Shown here: one piece after another, positions 19,067 to 28,341 of the stretch
Layout: every line of letters starts with the position of its first letter
Numbering within the stretch: the stretch's first letter is position 1
Source of the DNA: Aquisalimonas sp. 2447
GTDB taxonomy: Bacteria > Pseudomonadota > Gammaproteobacteria > Nitrococcales > Aquisalimonadaceae
Reading direction: 5' to 3'
DNA length: 64,000 nucleotides
NCBI RefSeq assembly: GCF_012044895.1
Contig: NZ_CP050695.1
Coordinates: forward strand, 3,908,635-3,972,634
Program-made: the position numbers and the translations under genes
Notes under the pieces: generated by a model
The model's database searches: none
What the model was told of the DNA's origin: nothing
The model's input: only the letters and a program-made list of their open reading frames with translations

Positions 19067-21619
19067 ATGTCAGCCAGCCCCGAGTCCACGCTCCTGTCCA
19101 CGTACCATCGTCTGTCCGACCAGCCGGACGAGATGTTCGCGGCCAATGGCCAGGTGCGCGCCACCTGGCAGTACCTGGCGGACGCTCTGGACGCACTGGG
19201 CGTGGACAACCTCCGGCAGCGCCACGGGCAGGCACGGCGCCTGCTGCGCGAGCGCGGTGTGACCTACAACGTCTACGGCGATCCGCAGGGCCAGGAGCGC
19301 AGCTGGGACCTGGACCCGATCCCGGTGCTCATCGGCAGCGATGAATGGGCCCAGGTGGAAGGCGCGCTGCAGCGCCGGGCCGAGCTTTTCAACCTGATTC
19401 TCAAGGACATCTACGGTCCGCAGGAACTGTTGAAACGCGGGCTGCTGCCGGCGGAGGTAGTCTACGGCCACAGTGGCTTCCTGCGGCCGTGCTACCCGTA
19501 CGATCCGGAGCTGGCGCACCCGCTCACGATCTATGCGGCCGACCTGGCCCGCACCAATGACGGGCGACTGCATGTGGTCGGCGACCGCACCCAGTCGCCC
19601 TCCGGCGCCGGCTACGCCCTGGAGAACCGGGTCGTGATGAGCCGGGCCATGCCGAGCCTGTACCGGGAGTCCCACGTGCACCGCCTGGCGCTGTTCTTCC
19701 AGAACCTGCGCGCCAGCCTGGCGGCGCTGGCCCCGGACCGTGGACAGGACGAGCCCAGCGTGGTTGTGCTCACCCCGGGCCCGCTCAACGAGACCTACTT
19801 CGAACACTCGTTCCTGGCCAGCTACCTGGGGTACACGCTGGTGGAAGGGGGTGATCTCACGGTGCGCGACGGCCGGGTCTGGCTCCGGTCCATGGGCCGT
19901 CTGGAGCCGGTGGACGTGATCCTGCGGCGGCTCGACGATGACTACTGCGACGCACTGGAACTGCGCGGCGACTCCCTGCTGGGGGTCCCCGGCCTCACCG
20001 AGGCGGCGCGACGCGGCAACGTGGCCCTGGCCAACCCGCTGGGTGCGGGGGTCCTGGAGAATCCCGCCCTGCACGCCTTTCTGCCGGGGATCGCCCAGTA
20101 CTTCCTCGGGCACGAACTGGATCTGCCCACCCTGCCAACCTGGTGGTGCGGTGATCCCGACTCGCTGGAACACGTCATCGCGCACCTGGACGAGCTGGTG
20201 ATCAAACCCATTGCACCGGGGTCAGGGCCTGCGACGCTGTTCGGCAGTGCTCTGGATGCGTCAGGCCGGGAGACCCTGGCCCGGCGCATCCAGAGCGCGC
20301 CGCACCGATTCGCCGCCCAGCAGCAGGCACGCTTTTCCTCGGTGCCCACCCTGGGCGAGCAAGGGCTGGAACCCCGCGCAGCCACGCTGCGGGCCTTCCT
20401 GGTGGGGCGCCCCGACGGCTATGCCGTGATGCCGGGCGGGCTCACCCGGATCGCCCCGGCGGCGGGTGAACTCAACGCCTCCAACCAGGCGGGCGGGGTG
20501 TCCAAGGACACCTGGATCGTCGCCTCGGAACCGGTGCGGGAAGTCAGTCTCATGAGCACCGAGGGCGGCATGGATACCCCCACGGACCGATCGGCCGCCC
20601 TACCGCCGGCGGCCACGGAGAACCTGTTCTGGATGGCCCGCTATGCCGAGCGGGCGGAACACGGGCTGCGCCTGCTGCGGGTGATCCTGCGCCTGCAGCG
20701 AACCGCCCAGGACTATAGCGACCCGCTGGATCAGCAGACCCTGGAAACGCTGCTGATGGCCCTGACCCGGGTCACCGACACCCGGCCCGGCTTCCTGTCC
20801 GGCAACCCGACGCTGCTTGCCGATCCCATGCCCGAGTTGCGCTCCGTCCTGCGGGACCCTGGCCGGGTCGGCACGGTGGCATTCAACCTCCAGGCCATGC
20901 TGGCGGCCTCCCACGCGGTACGGGATCGTCTCTCCCAGGACACATGGCGGGTGATCGGCAACATCCGCGCGCGTCTGGCGGAAGGCGGTAACGGCGATCC
21001 GGGACCGGAGCTGGATGAAGCCATCACCCTCCTGGCAGCGGTGCGTGGGCTTCAGGACGACACCATGGTGCACAGTCAGGCCTGGGGGTTCCTGGAACTG
21101 GGCCGTTGCGTGGAGCGCGGGCTGCTCACCAGCAGCCTGCTGCGGGCCACCATGAGTACGCCCCGTGAGACGCGCCTGGAATCCCGGGTACTGGAAGCGG
21201 TGCTAAGCCATCTGGAGAGTGTCAACGCCTACCGGCGGAAGAATCACCAGGTGGCCCAGGCCCGGCCGGTACTGGACCTTGTGCTAATGCACGAGCGTAA
21301 CCCCCGTGCGGTGGGCTACCAGCTGGCGCGGCTCAAGGCCGCGCTCCAGGCTCTGAGCACCTCCGCACGCGACAGCGGCCTGAGCCAGGAGGAGCGTCTA
21401 ATCCTGGAGGCGCACACAGCCCTGCAGCTCAGTGATGCAGACAAACTGGCGGCAACGGACAGCGATGGCGACCGTCGTACGGAGCTGGATCAGCTGCTGG
21501 CCCGCACCTGGCGGTTGCTGGACCGCACCGCCCGCACCCTGGCCGAATCCTATTTCACGGACCCCCGTGGCCCGCGCCAGCTGACCGCGGCCAACACCGA
21601 GCTGCAGGAAACGCGCTGA
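19067..21619 (+). CDS. Fused circularly permuted ATP-grasp + alpha-E protein
   Basis: An 850-residue fusion. Residues 1-500 align with the split ATP-grasp protein encoded at 9968 (VVLTPGPLNETYFEHSFLA, GVPGLTEAARRGNVALANPLGAGV, PGGLTRIAP); from about 510 it is an alpha-E domain (NLFWMARYAERAEHGLRLL). Compared with the split copy, VLEDNLRVPSG is VVGDRTQSPSG and the glycine-rich KPANESGGYGM is KPIAPGSGPAT. The DRTQxPSGAGYALENR form is usual for this fused subfamily, so loss of activity is not implied. The start at 19067 leaves a 103-base gap after the DUF2126 paralogue, the only sizeable gap in the cluster and a possible second promoter. Overlaps the next gene by one base. Confidence 0.87.
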   Translation: MSASPESTLLSTYHRLSDQPDEMFAANGQVRATWQYLADALDALGVDNLRQRHGQARRLLRERGVTYNVYGDPQGQERSWDLDPIPVLIGSDEWAQVEGALQRRAELFNLILKDIYGPQELLKRGLLPAEVVYGHSGFLRPCYPYDPELAHPLTIYAADLARTNDGRLHVVGDRTQSPSGAGYALENRVVMSRAMPSLYRESHVHRLALFFQNLRASLAALAPDRGQDEPSVVVLTPGPLNETYFEHSFLASYLGYTLVEGGDLTVRDGRVWLRSMGRLEPVDVILRRLDDDYCDALELRGDSLLGVPGLTEAARRGNVALANPLGAGVLENPALHAFLPGIAQYFLGHELDLPTLPTWWCGDPDSLEHVIAHLDELVIKPIAPGSGPATLFGSALDASGRETLARRIQSAPHRFAAQQQARFSSVPTLGEQGLEPRAATLRAFLVGRPDGYAVMPGGLTRIAPAAGELNASNQAGGVSKDTWIVASEPVREVSLMSTEGGMDTPTDRSAALPPAATENLFWMARYAERAEHGLRLLRVILRLQRTAQDYSDPLDQQTLETLLMALTRVTDTRPGFLSGNPTLLADPMPELRSVLRDPGRVGTVAFNLQAMLAASHAVRDRLSQDTWRVIGNIRARLAEGGNGDPGPELDEAITLLAAVRGLQDDTMVHSQAWGFLELGRCVERGLLTSSLLRATMSTPRETRLESRVLEAVLSHLESVNAYRRKNHQVAQARPVLDLVLMHERNPRAVGYQLARLKAALQALSTSARDSGLSQEERLILEAHTALQLSDADKLAATDSDGDRRTELDQLLARTWRLLDRTARTLAESYFTDPRGPRQLTAANTELQETR

Positions 21620-22506
21620 TGCGGTACCGGATCACCCACCGCACGGACTACAGCTACGCGCAGCCCATCATCCGGGGTTACAACGAGGCTCGGCTGGCAC
21701 CGCGGAACACGGCGGTCCAATCGGTACACAGTCACGGCGTGACCATCTACCCGGCCCCGGCCTATCGGGCCGAGCGGGTGGACTTCTTCGGCAACGGGGT
21801 GCTGCACTTCGCCATGCAGCACCCGCACAGCCAGCTCACGGTCACCGCGGTGAGCGAAGTCGAGCTCCTGCAGGGAGCGGCAGACCAACAACTGGCCAAC
21901 GGCATGGCCTGGGAGCAGGCTGCCACTGCCACCCGTGGCGACTGCAGTCCGAATGGCCTCGACGCGCGGCAGTACCTGCTGGCGTCCCCGCAGGTCCCGC
22001 TCAGCGACGAGGCCCTGGCCTATGCACAAAGCTCATTCCCTCCCGGGCGAACGGTTACCGACGCGGTGGCCGACCTCATGGGCCGGATTCACCAGGAGTT
22101 CGCCTACGACCCCACGGCCACCACCGTGAGCACACCCATCGACCGGGTGTTCCGGGATCGCCGCGGCGTGTGCCAGGACTTTGCTCATTTGGCCATCGCC
22201 TGCGTCCGCAGCATGGGCATCGCCGCCCGCTATGTCTCCGGCTACCTGGAGACACTGCCGCCGCCGGGACAGCAGAAACTCCAGGGCGCCGACGCTTCGC
22301 ATGCGTGGTTCGCGGTCTACGACCCCAGCCTGGGCTGGATCGACTATGATCCCACCAACAACGTCGTGCCCATGGACCAGCACATCACCACGGCCTGGGG
22401 TCGCGACTACGGGGACATCTCACCTTTGAAAGGGGTCATTTTCGGTGGCTCCGGCGGGCAGCGCAGCCACGTGGCCGTGGACGTGGAGCGGCTGACGGAG
22501 TGCTGA
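21619..22506 (+). CDS. Transglutaminase-like cysteine peptidase (stand-alone)
   Basis: A 295-residue protein with the bacterial transglutaminase-like N-domain (residues 1-80) and a complete core triad: Cys185 in GVCQDFAHLA, His228 in ASHAWFAVY, and Asp244 in IDYDPTN. Family members are cytoplasmic papain-fold proteins thought to cleave or transfer peptide amides. It closes the ATP-grasp/alpha-E cluster and starts within the stop of the fusion gene (TGATG), so translation is likely coupled. No signal peptide. After its stop there are about 100 bases before the IS30 element, with no clear terminator. Confidence 0.88.
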   Translation: MRYRITHRTDYSYAQPIIRGYNEARLAPRNTAVQSVHSHGVTIYPAPAYRAERVDFFGNGVLHFAMQHPHSQLTVTAVSEVELLQGAADQQLANGMAWEQAATATRGDCSPNGLDARQYLLASPQVPLSDEALAYAQSSFPPGRTVTDAVADLMGRIHQEFAYDPTATTVSTPIDRVFRDRRGVCQDFAHLAIACVRSMGIAARYVSGYLETLPPPGQQKLQGADASHAWFAVYDPSLGWIDYDPTNNVVPMDQHITTAWGRDYGDISPLKGVIFGGSGGQRSHVAVDVERLTEC

Positions 22507-22608
22507 AGCATTCTCCGGAGGCCTACAAAAGCCTTACTCGAACCACGAATTTCTTGACACGGCCGCGCAACACGCCGAGAGAAGCTTCATGGCCAGGGAT
22601 GAACCTTA

Positions 22609-23688
22609 GGCTCAACCTTCAAGTGCAACACCTGCCCCCTTGGGAGGTAGGCTGTTGCGATGAATACCGGATACCGACACCTCAGCAGTGAAGAGCGCGC
22701 CGTGATCTTCTGTGAACACCAACGGGGCATGAGCATTCGAGAGACGGCTCATCGGATTGGTCGCTGCCCAGCGACTGTGAGTCGTGAACTGCGGCGCGGG
22801 CACTCGCCAGCCACAGGCGCGTATTGCCCGACGCACGCCTCGCAGGCATACAGGGCGCGGCGCAGCCGCTGCGGGCGGGGCCAGAAATTGGTGGCCGGCA
22901 CATGGCTTCATGCCTGGGTGCGCGATCGGTTGATCCACAGGGCTTGGTCGCCGGAGCAGATCGCCGGCAGACTTAAGGCCATGGACCCCGATGATCCCGA
23001 CAAGTACGTCAGCCACGAGACCATTTACGCGGCCATCTATGCCCACCCGAAAGGGACGCTGCGCAAGGCGATGATCGATGCTCTGCGCCGAGCCAAGGGC
23101 CAACGCGGCCAGCGGCGAACAACGCCGGCGGGCGGCTCCATGGTTCCCGAATCGCTGCGCATCCGCCACCGACCCGAAGAGATCGAACAGCGCCTGATGC
23201 CGGGCCACTGGGAAGGCGACTTTATCAAGGGCGCGTACAACCGCTCGGCGGTGGGCACCGTTGTCGAGCGCAAGACGCGCTTCGTGGTGCTCAGCAAAAT
23301 GAACGCAACGACCGCTGAAGCCGCCCTGGAGGGCTTCTCCCGGCAGATGGGTTATCTGCCCGCCATCCTGCGCCAGAGCATGACCTACGACCGGGGCAGC
23401 GAAATGGCCTGTCATGCCGAACTGGCTCGGCGCTTGAGACTCGATATCTGGTTCGCCGATCCGCACGCGCCGTGGCAGCGCGGCAGCAACGAGAACACCA
23501 ATGGCCTGCTGCGCCAGTTCCTGCCCAAAGGTGCAGATCTCAGCGAAGCCAGCCAGACCCAGCTCAACGACATTGCGCGGCTGCTCAACCAGCGCCCCCG
23601 CAAAACGCTCGGCTGGAAAACACCCGAAGAGGCCATGAACGAAGAGCTTCATGCGTTCTCAAAATCCGTTGCACTTGATTCTTGAATC
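22609..23688 (+). mobile_element. IS30-family insertion sequence
   Basis: An approximately 1.08 kb element carrying one transposase. Imperfect terminal inverted repeats share TCAAGTGCAAC (22619-22629 and, inverted, 23668-23678) plus scattered outer matches. The exact ends are uncertain by a few bases and I could not define a target duplication. The right end abuts the decayed IS256-family sequence. Confidence 0.75.
22660..23685 (+). CDS. IS30-family transposase
   Basis: A 341-residue DDE transposase. The N-terminal helix-turn-helix (LSSEERAVIFCEHQRGMSIRETAHRIG, then CPATVSRELRRG) matches IS30 transposases. The catalytic acids appear as Asp in GHWEGDFIKG, Asp in TYDRGSEM and Glu in RGSNENTNGLLRQF, followed by the family end RKTLGWKTPEEAM. 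It is uninterrupted, so the element may still be able to move. Confidence 0.93.
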   Translation: MNTGYRHLSSEERAVIFCEHQRGMSIRETAHRIGRCPATVSRELRRGHSPATGAYCPTHASQAYRARRSRCGRGQKLVAGTWLHAWVRDRLIHRAWSPEQIAGRLKAMDPDDPDKYVSHETIYAAIYAHPKGTLRKAMIDALRRAKGQRGQRRTTPAGGSMVPESLRIRHRPEEIEQRLMPGHWEGDFIKGAYNRSAVGTVVERKTRFVVLSKMNATTAEAALEGFSRQMGYLPAILRQSMTYDRGSEMACHAELARRLRLDIWFADPHAPWQRGSNENTNGLLRQFLPKGADLSEASQTQLNDIARLLNQRPRKTLGWKTPEEAMNEELHAFSKSVALDS

Positions 23689-23694
23689 CAAGGG

Positions 23695-24335
23695 GTTACG
23701 TGCTGCAGGCTGTCCAGGCCCATTGAGCGGCACCCCGTCGCACACTCCTCGGTCTGCTCAGTGAGTACGGCCACCAGCAGGCGGGTCAGCGCCTCGTCGC
23801 TGAGGAAGATGGCCACGATATTGCTGCGGCGCTTGACATCCTGGTTCACCCGCTCCAAGCAGGTTGGTGGAGCTGATCTTCGACCTCACCGCGGCCGGAT
23901 AAGCCATGTGCCCTAGCACATCGTTTTGGGCCTCGTCCATCGCCGCAGCCACCTTCGAGGACTGCCCGCGGAGCTGATCGGCCACGTTGCGCCATTACTC
24001 CCGGGCTTGGCCCTGGTCCTGCTGAGCGAAGACCGTGCGCACCATCGCTGCCACCATGTCCTGGTGGGGCTTGGCGACATAGAAGAGGATGCCGCGGCAG
24101 AAGTGCATCCGGCAGCACTGCCAGTTCGCCTGAAGCACCTTGCTGGCTGCGCGCTTAAGCCCCTGGTGGGCGTCGAAGATGACCAGCTCCACCCCACTCA
24201 GGCCCCGCCCCCGAGGGGCTCACGCAGGGAATGCTTTCAGAAGCCCTCGGTCTCGCTGGTGCCCACGCGCGGGCCAAGCACCTCCCGGCGGCCCTAGGTG
24301 TTCACGCCCAACGCCATCACAATTATGTCCATGAC
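23695..24335 (-). pseudogene. IS256 (mutator)-family transposase remnant
   Basis: Reading the minus strand from 24335 gives the C-terminal half of an IS256-type transposase in pieces: MALGVN, GRREVLGPRVGTSETEGF, ELVIFDAHQGLKRAASKVLQ, MHFCRGILF, VADQLRGQSSKVAAAMDEAQ, STNLLERVNQDVKRRSNIVAIF. At least four in-frame stops and one frameshift near 23865 interrupt it, and the N-terminal half with the first catalytic Asp is missing. The C-terminal tail runs directly into the IS30 right end. It is dead. Confidence 0.85.
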
Positions 24336-24504
24336 CTCAAATCCAAACCCACCAACTGAGGTGGGGTAACTCCACCCGACACGGGAAAATTCGACACCGG
24401 CTCGAACTTGCGATAGGTTTCGAGTGCAACAACCCGAGACGCCAGGCTTTTTGGCCAGCGCCAAGTGCGAATAACAATGAAACGGGTACGGAGCGCTCGA
24501 TCCT

Positions 24505-26745
24505 ATGGCTGACTCTCCCCCACCGCCGGGAGTGGGCAACCAGGGGGATGCCAACGACGAACACGCGTTGGATGGTTCCCTGACGGCGAACGAACTCGCG
24601 GCACTGCTCGACGGGATCAGGGAACAGATCGCCATCGTTGATGCTGCGGGACGTCCGCGCAAACGCCCGAACAGGGACACGCAAGTACTCCCCGTTGACG
24701 ACACAGCCGTTCCGGAGACGGAGCGGCGCGCGCTGCGGGACGCCATACGTGAGTGCGCCGAACTGGGTGTCCCTCGGGACACGGACTACAGGGTCCACAC
24801 CGGACAGCGCACGACACGGCGTCATGCCCGGCTGCGGCCCACCGGAGATGGCTGCGTGCTGCTGGCATGGCAGGACGCGGCCACGGCAGAGGGCACGATT
24901 CCGGCGCTCAGCCGCCGCTATCAGATCGAGACCCTGCTCGCGCGCATTGCCGACAACCTGACCAACGCCACCCCGGACGGCATCGATGCCGCCATCGATG
25001 CTGCCCTGGCCGAAGCTGGCCGGGAATGCGGGGCGGATCTGGCGCACGTCTACCAGATTGCCGACAGCCACCGCCATCTGCGCAACAGCCACCACTGGCG
25101 CCGTAGCAGTGCAACCGGCGGCCAGGCGCCCTACCGACGCCTGCCGCTAAGGACACTGCCATGGGTCATGCAGTCCATGCGTGAAGGCAGTGCCCTGCCC
25201 GTGAACCGCGCCGACCACCTCCCTGCCGCCGCCCGCCATGAACGCGCCCTGCTGGCCGAGCGTGACATCCAGTCGCTGCTGGCGGTGCCCGTGACTTTCT
25301 CCGGCGAACTGCACGGCCTGATCGGCTTCGAGACGGTCACGCCACACGACGGCTGGTCACGGGACACCATCTACCTGGCGCGTCGCCTCGGCGAATTGGT
25401 GGCGGCAGCACTGCAGCGCAAGCAGTCCGAGCAGCGCATCTTCCGGCTTGCCTACTTCGATCAGCTCACCGGGCTGCCCAACCGCCTGCTGTTGCGCAGC
25501 CGCCTCAGCACACTGTTGCGCCTGCGGCGACGGCCATTCGGTCTGGTCCTGATCGATCTGGACGACGCCAGCATTCTCAACGACCTCATGGGGCACGATG
25601 TGGGCGATCTCCTGCTGCGCACGCTGAGCAGCCGCCTGCAGCAGTTTGCCGGCACCGGCGAGATTCTCGCCCGCTGGGGCGGCGACGCCTTCATGCTCAC
25701 GGTACCCCTGGATGACGATCAGCCGTCGCGGACCGCCGAGCGGCTCGCCGCCCTGCGCCATGCGCTGTCTGCCCCGGTGCATATCGACAGCCACCAGATC
25801 CGCGTTTCATCGTGCATGGGCATGGCCACCCACCCGCGTCACACCAGCGAAGTCGACGAAATGATCCGCTTCGCGGAGATTGCCCTGAACCAGGCCAAGC
25901 GGCAGGGCCGCGACTCGATGGTGGTGTTCGATGCGGAAATGCAGCGGCGTGCAGCCCGGCGCAACCGGGTTGAGCGCCGCCTCCGGGAGGCGGTGGAAGC
26001 GCGGGCCTTCGACCTGCACTACCAGCCCCAGGTCTGCCTCCGCAGCGGCGAGCTTTGCGGCGCCGAGGCGTTGATCCGCTGGTACGACGAGGAACTTGGC
26101 CAGGTGGCGCCGGATCGCTTCATCGACCTGGCGGAAGAGACCGGACTGATTCTGCCCATGGGCGAATGGCTGGTGGAGCGCGCCTGCTCGGATCTCGCCC
26201 GCTGGCACAGCCAGGGGCTCAACGTCCCCCGCGTCGCCATCAACGTGGCCGGGCCGCAGCTGCTGGATGATCAACTGACAACGGTACTTGAGCGGGAGCT
26301 GCGGCGGAACGGCCTGCCCGCAAGTGCCCTGGAACTGGAAATCACGGAAAGCGCCCTGATGCAGCACCGGGAGCCGAGCCTGCAACTGCTCCACCGCCTG
26401 CGGGAGCTCGGCATCGGCATCGCCGTGGACGATTTCGGCACCGGCTATTCGTCACTCAGCCAGATCAAGCACCTGCCGGTATCGAAGCTCAAGATCGACC
26501 GCTCGTTCATTCAGGATATCTTTGCCGACCCTGACGACCGCGCCATTGTCACCGCCATCATCGCCATGGCCCGCCAGCTGGAGCTGCAGGTTGTCGCCGA
26601 AGGGGTCGAGACGATGCAACAACTGGCGTTTCTTCGTGAGCAACGCTGCGACATGGTCCAGGGATACATTTACGGCCATGCTGCAGCACCGACCACCTTC
26701 CTCCGCCGCATGCTGGATGCCACGCCGGGCCGGCGCCTGGCCTAG
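24505..26745 (+). CDS. GAF-GGDEF-EAL protein, probable c-di-GMP phosphodiesterase
   Basis: A 746-residue cytoplasmic signalling protein: a divergent N-terminal sensor region, a GAF-like domain (about 150-300), GGDEF (about 310-470) and EAL (about 485-735). The GGDEF motif is RWGGDAF, with Ala replacing the catalytic Glu, so cyclase activity is unlikely. The EAL domain keeps GAEALIRW, EITES, DDFGTGYSSL, KIDRSFI and EGVET, so it should hydrolyse c-di-GMP. GGAG lies 11 bases before the start. It is convergent with the EEP gene. A GGDEF gene also sits near dsbA in pseudomonads, which suggests a conserved block. Confidence 0.9.
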   Translation: MADSPPPPGVGNQGDANDEHALDGSLTANELAALLDGIREQIAIVDAAGRPRKRPNRDTQVLPVDDTAVPETERRALRDAIRECAELGVPRDTDYRVHTGQRTTRRHARLRPTGDGCVLLAWQDAATAEGTIPALSRRYQIETLLARIADNLTNATPDGIDAAIDAALAEAGRECGADLAHVYQIADSHRHLRNSHHWRRSSATGGQAPYRRLPLRTLPWVMQSMREGSALPVNRADHLPAAARHERALLAERDIQSLLAVPVTFSGELHGLIGFETVTPHDGWSRDTIYLARRLGELVAAALQRKQSEQRIFRLAYFDQLTGLPNRLLLRSRLSTLLRLRRRPFGLVLIDLDDASILNDLMGHDVGDLLLRTLSSRLQQFAGTGEILARWGGDAFMLTVPLDDDQPSRTAERLAALRHALSAPVHIDSHQIRVSSCMGMATHPRHTSEVDEMIRFAEIALNQAKRQGRDSMVVFDAEMQRRAARRNRVERRLREAVEARAFDLHYQPQVCLRSGELCGAEALIRWYDEELGQVAPDRFIDLAEETGLILPMGEWLVERACSDLARWHSQGLNVPRVAINVAGPQLLDDQLTTVLERELRRNGLPASALELEITESALMQHREPSLQLLHRLRELGIGIAVDDFGTGYSSLSQIKHLPVSKLKIDRSFIQDIFADPDDRAIVTAIIAMARQLELQVVAEGVETMQQLAFLREQRCDMVQGYIYGHAAAPTTFLRRMLDATPGRRLA

Positions 26746-26763
26746 TGTCCTGTAACCCGCCCC

Positions 26764-27588
26764 TCAGGGCACCAGGATCACCGAATCGGGGAGCTTGATC
26801 TCCATGGCCACGGGCAGATGGTCCGACACCGGGTAGTCGACGACTTCGGCCCGCTCTACCTGGAGTGATGACGACACCAGGATATGGTCCAGCGGATGCA
26901 GCGGCCGCCAGCTCGGATAGGTAGGCATCAGCAGGGTGGGTTCGCTGAGGCTGGTACGGTCCAGCAGCGCGCGGATTTCCCGGCTCTCCGCCGGACAGTT
27001 CAGATCCCCCATGACCACCACGTGCTGCAGCGGTGCAATCAGGTCCGCCACATAGCCCAGCTGACGCATGCGGGTCCGCGCCCCCAGGGCCAGGTGCAGC
27101 AGAATGACGTGCAGGGGCTCGCCGGGGCCGCCGAAGGTCATGTGCAGGGCCCCGCGCCCGGGGATCATACCCGGCAGCGCGTGTTCGCGGATCTCCAGCG
27201 GCCGGTAACGGCTCAGGAATCCGTTGCTGTGCCGGGCCAGCTTGCCGATGCGACGGTTGGTCTGGTCGTGCCAGTAGGGGAACCCTCCCAGGCGGCTCAC
27301 GAACTCGGTCTGGTTGATGAAGCCGCTGCGCAGACTGCCGCCGTCCACCTCCTGCAGACCCACCAGGTCGTAGGGCCGGGTCAGCCGGGCGACCCGCTTC
27401 AGCGTGCGCGGGCGATCCGCATGGGGGAACAGGTGCTGCCAGCTACGGGTCACGTAGTGCCCATAGTGACTGCTCTGGATGCCGGTCTGGATATTGTACG
27501 TCAGCAGCCGCAGCCGGCCCGGCGTGTTACCGGCCAGCTGCGGCTCGTGCTCGGTTTCCAGCTCCGGAGCAGCGGTGCGATCGTTCAC
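26764..27588 (-). CDS. Endonuclease/exonuclease/phosphatase (EEP) family protein
   Basis: A 274-residue EEP-fold metal-dependent hydrolase. It has the metal-binding LTYNIQTG, GLQEVDGG (Glu), VVMGDLNCP (DxN) and the terminal SDHLPVAME (Asp-His) motifs in the usual order. Members cleave DNA, RNA or phosphate esters; the substrate here is unknown. There is no signal peptide. The start codon overlaps the dsbA stop by 4 bases (ATGA), so it is translationally coupled to dsbA. Confidence 0.87.
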   Translation of the reverse strand: MNDRTAAPELETEHEPQLAGNTPGRLRLLTYNIQTGIQSSHYGHYVTRSWQHLFPHADRPRTLKRVARLTRPYDLVGLQEVDGGSLRSGFINQTEFVSRLGGFPYWHDQTNRRIGKLARHSNGFLSRYRPLEIREHALPGMIPGRGALHMTFGGPGEPLHVILLHLALGARTRMRQLGYVADLIAPLQHVVVMGDLNCPAESREIRALLDRTSLSEPTLLMPTYPSWRPLHPLDHILVSSSLQVERAEVVDYPVSDHLPVAMEIKLPDSVILVP

Positions 27589-28214
27589 TGAGTTTCTTCG
27601 TGTTCCTTGTCCACCAGGTACCGGATGATATCCAGCATCCTCTCCTGGCCGCCAGCGGCACGCACATCAACCACATATTTCCCGGCCACACCGACGGTGG
27701 GGGTGGAGCGGACCTGGTGGGCCCGGGCGGAGCGCTCGGCGCGGCGCAACTGCGAGTCCACGGAGAAGGAGTCCCAGGCGTCGAGAAAACCTTCCTGGTC
27801 GCCGCCCTGCTCGGCCACCACCTCGCTGATGGCATCCGCGCCCTGCAGTTGACGGTTGTCGTTGTGCAGGGCATCGAAGATTGCGGCGTGGGAATCATCC
27901 ACGGCGTCCACGGCACTTGCCGCATAATAGGCGCGTGCCAGCGGTTCCCAGCTCTGGTTGAACACCACCGGGTTATGCACGAGCTGCGCCTTGTCACCAA
28001 GGCTCGCCATCAGCGACTCGATGCGAGGCCGGAACGTATGGCAATGCGGGCATGCGTAGGAGAAGAACTCGCGCACCTCGACCTTACCGTCATCCACACT
28101 GGTGGACACGGGCTCATCCAGTACCTGGTAATCCTGGCCCGCCTGGAAGCTCTGTGCCATCGCTGCCACCGGGGCCAGCAGGAATACTGCCAGCAAGTAG
28201 CCCATCCATTTCAT
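27585..28214 (-). CDS. dsbA: DsbA-type thiol:disulfide oxidoreductase
   Basis: A 209-residue periplasmic thioredoxin-fold oxidase. A signal peptide ends near residue 20 (VAAMA), the active site is CPHC (Cys55, Cys58) and the cis-proline loop is STPTVGV. DsbA introduces disulfides into exported proteins and is reoxidised by DsbB. It lies downstream of System II cytochrome c assembly genes, which need controlled cysteine redox state in the periplasm. The EEP gene overlaps its stop. Between this start and ccsA is the inverted repeat at 28287-28341. Confidence 0.93.
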   Translation of the reverse strand: MKWMGYLLAVFLLAPVAAMAQSFQAGQDYQVLDEPVSTSVDDGKVEVREFFSYACPHCHTFRPRIESLMASLGDKAQLVHNPVVFNQSWEPLARAYYAASAVDAVDDSHAAIFDALHNDNRQLQGADAISEVVAEQGGDQEGFLDAWDSFSVDSQLRRAERSARAHQVRSTPTVGVAGKYVVDVRAAGGQERMLDIIRYLVDKEHEETQ

Positions 28215-28286
28215 CTCATGCCCTCTCTCGTTCTGTTATTCCTTACACTAGCGTCAGACCGCGCCGCCAAACGGCAGTTCCCGCCA

Positions 28287-28341
28287 GGGAGACGCTGAAC
28301 CAGCCGGGAGCGCGTGTCCGCGCGAATTATTCAGCGTTTCC
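28287..28341. repeat. Inverted repeat related to 8044-8094
   Basis: GGAGACGCTGAA at the left and TTCAGCGTTTCC at the right (one mismatch) enclose a CGCG-rich centre. It begins right after the ccsA stop codon and so could also act as a 3'-end hairpin for ccsA. The shared arm with 8044-8094 argues for a dispersed element. Confidence 0.6.
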
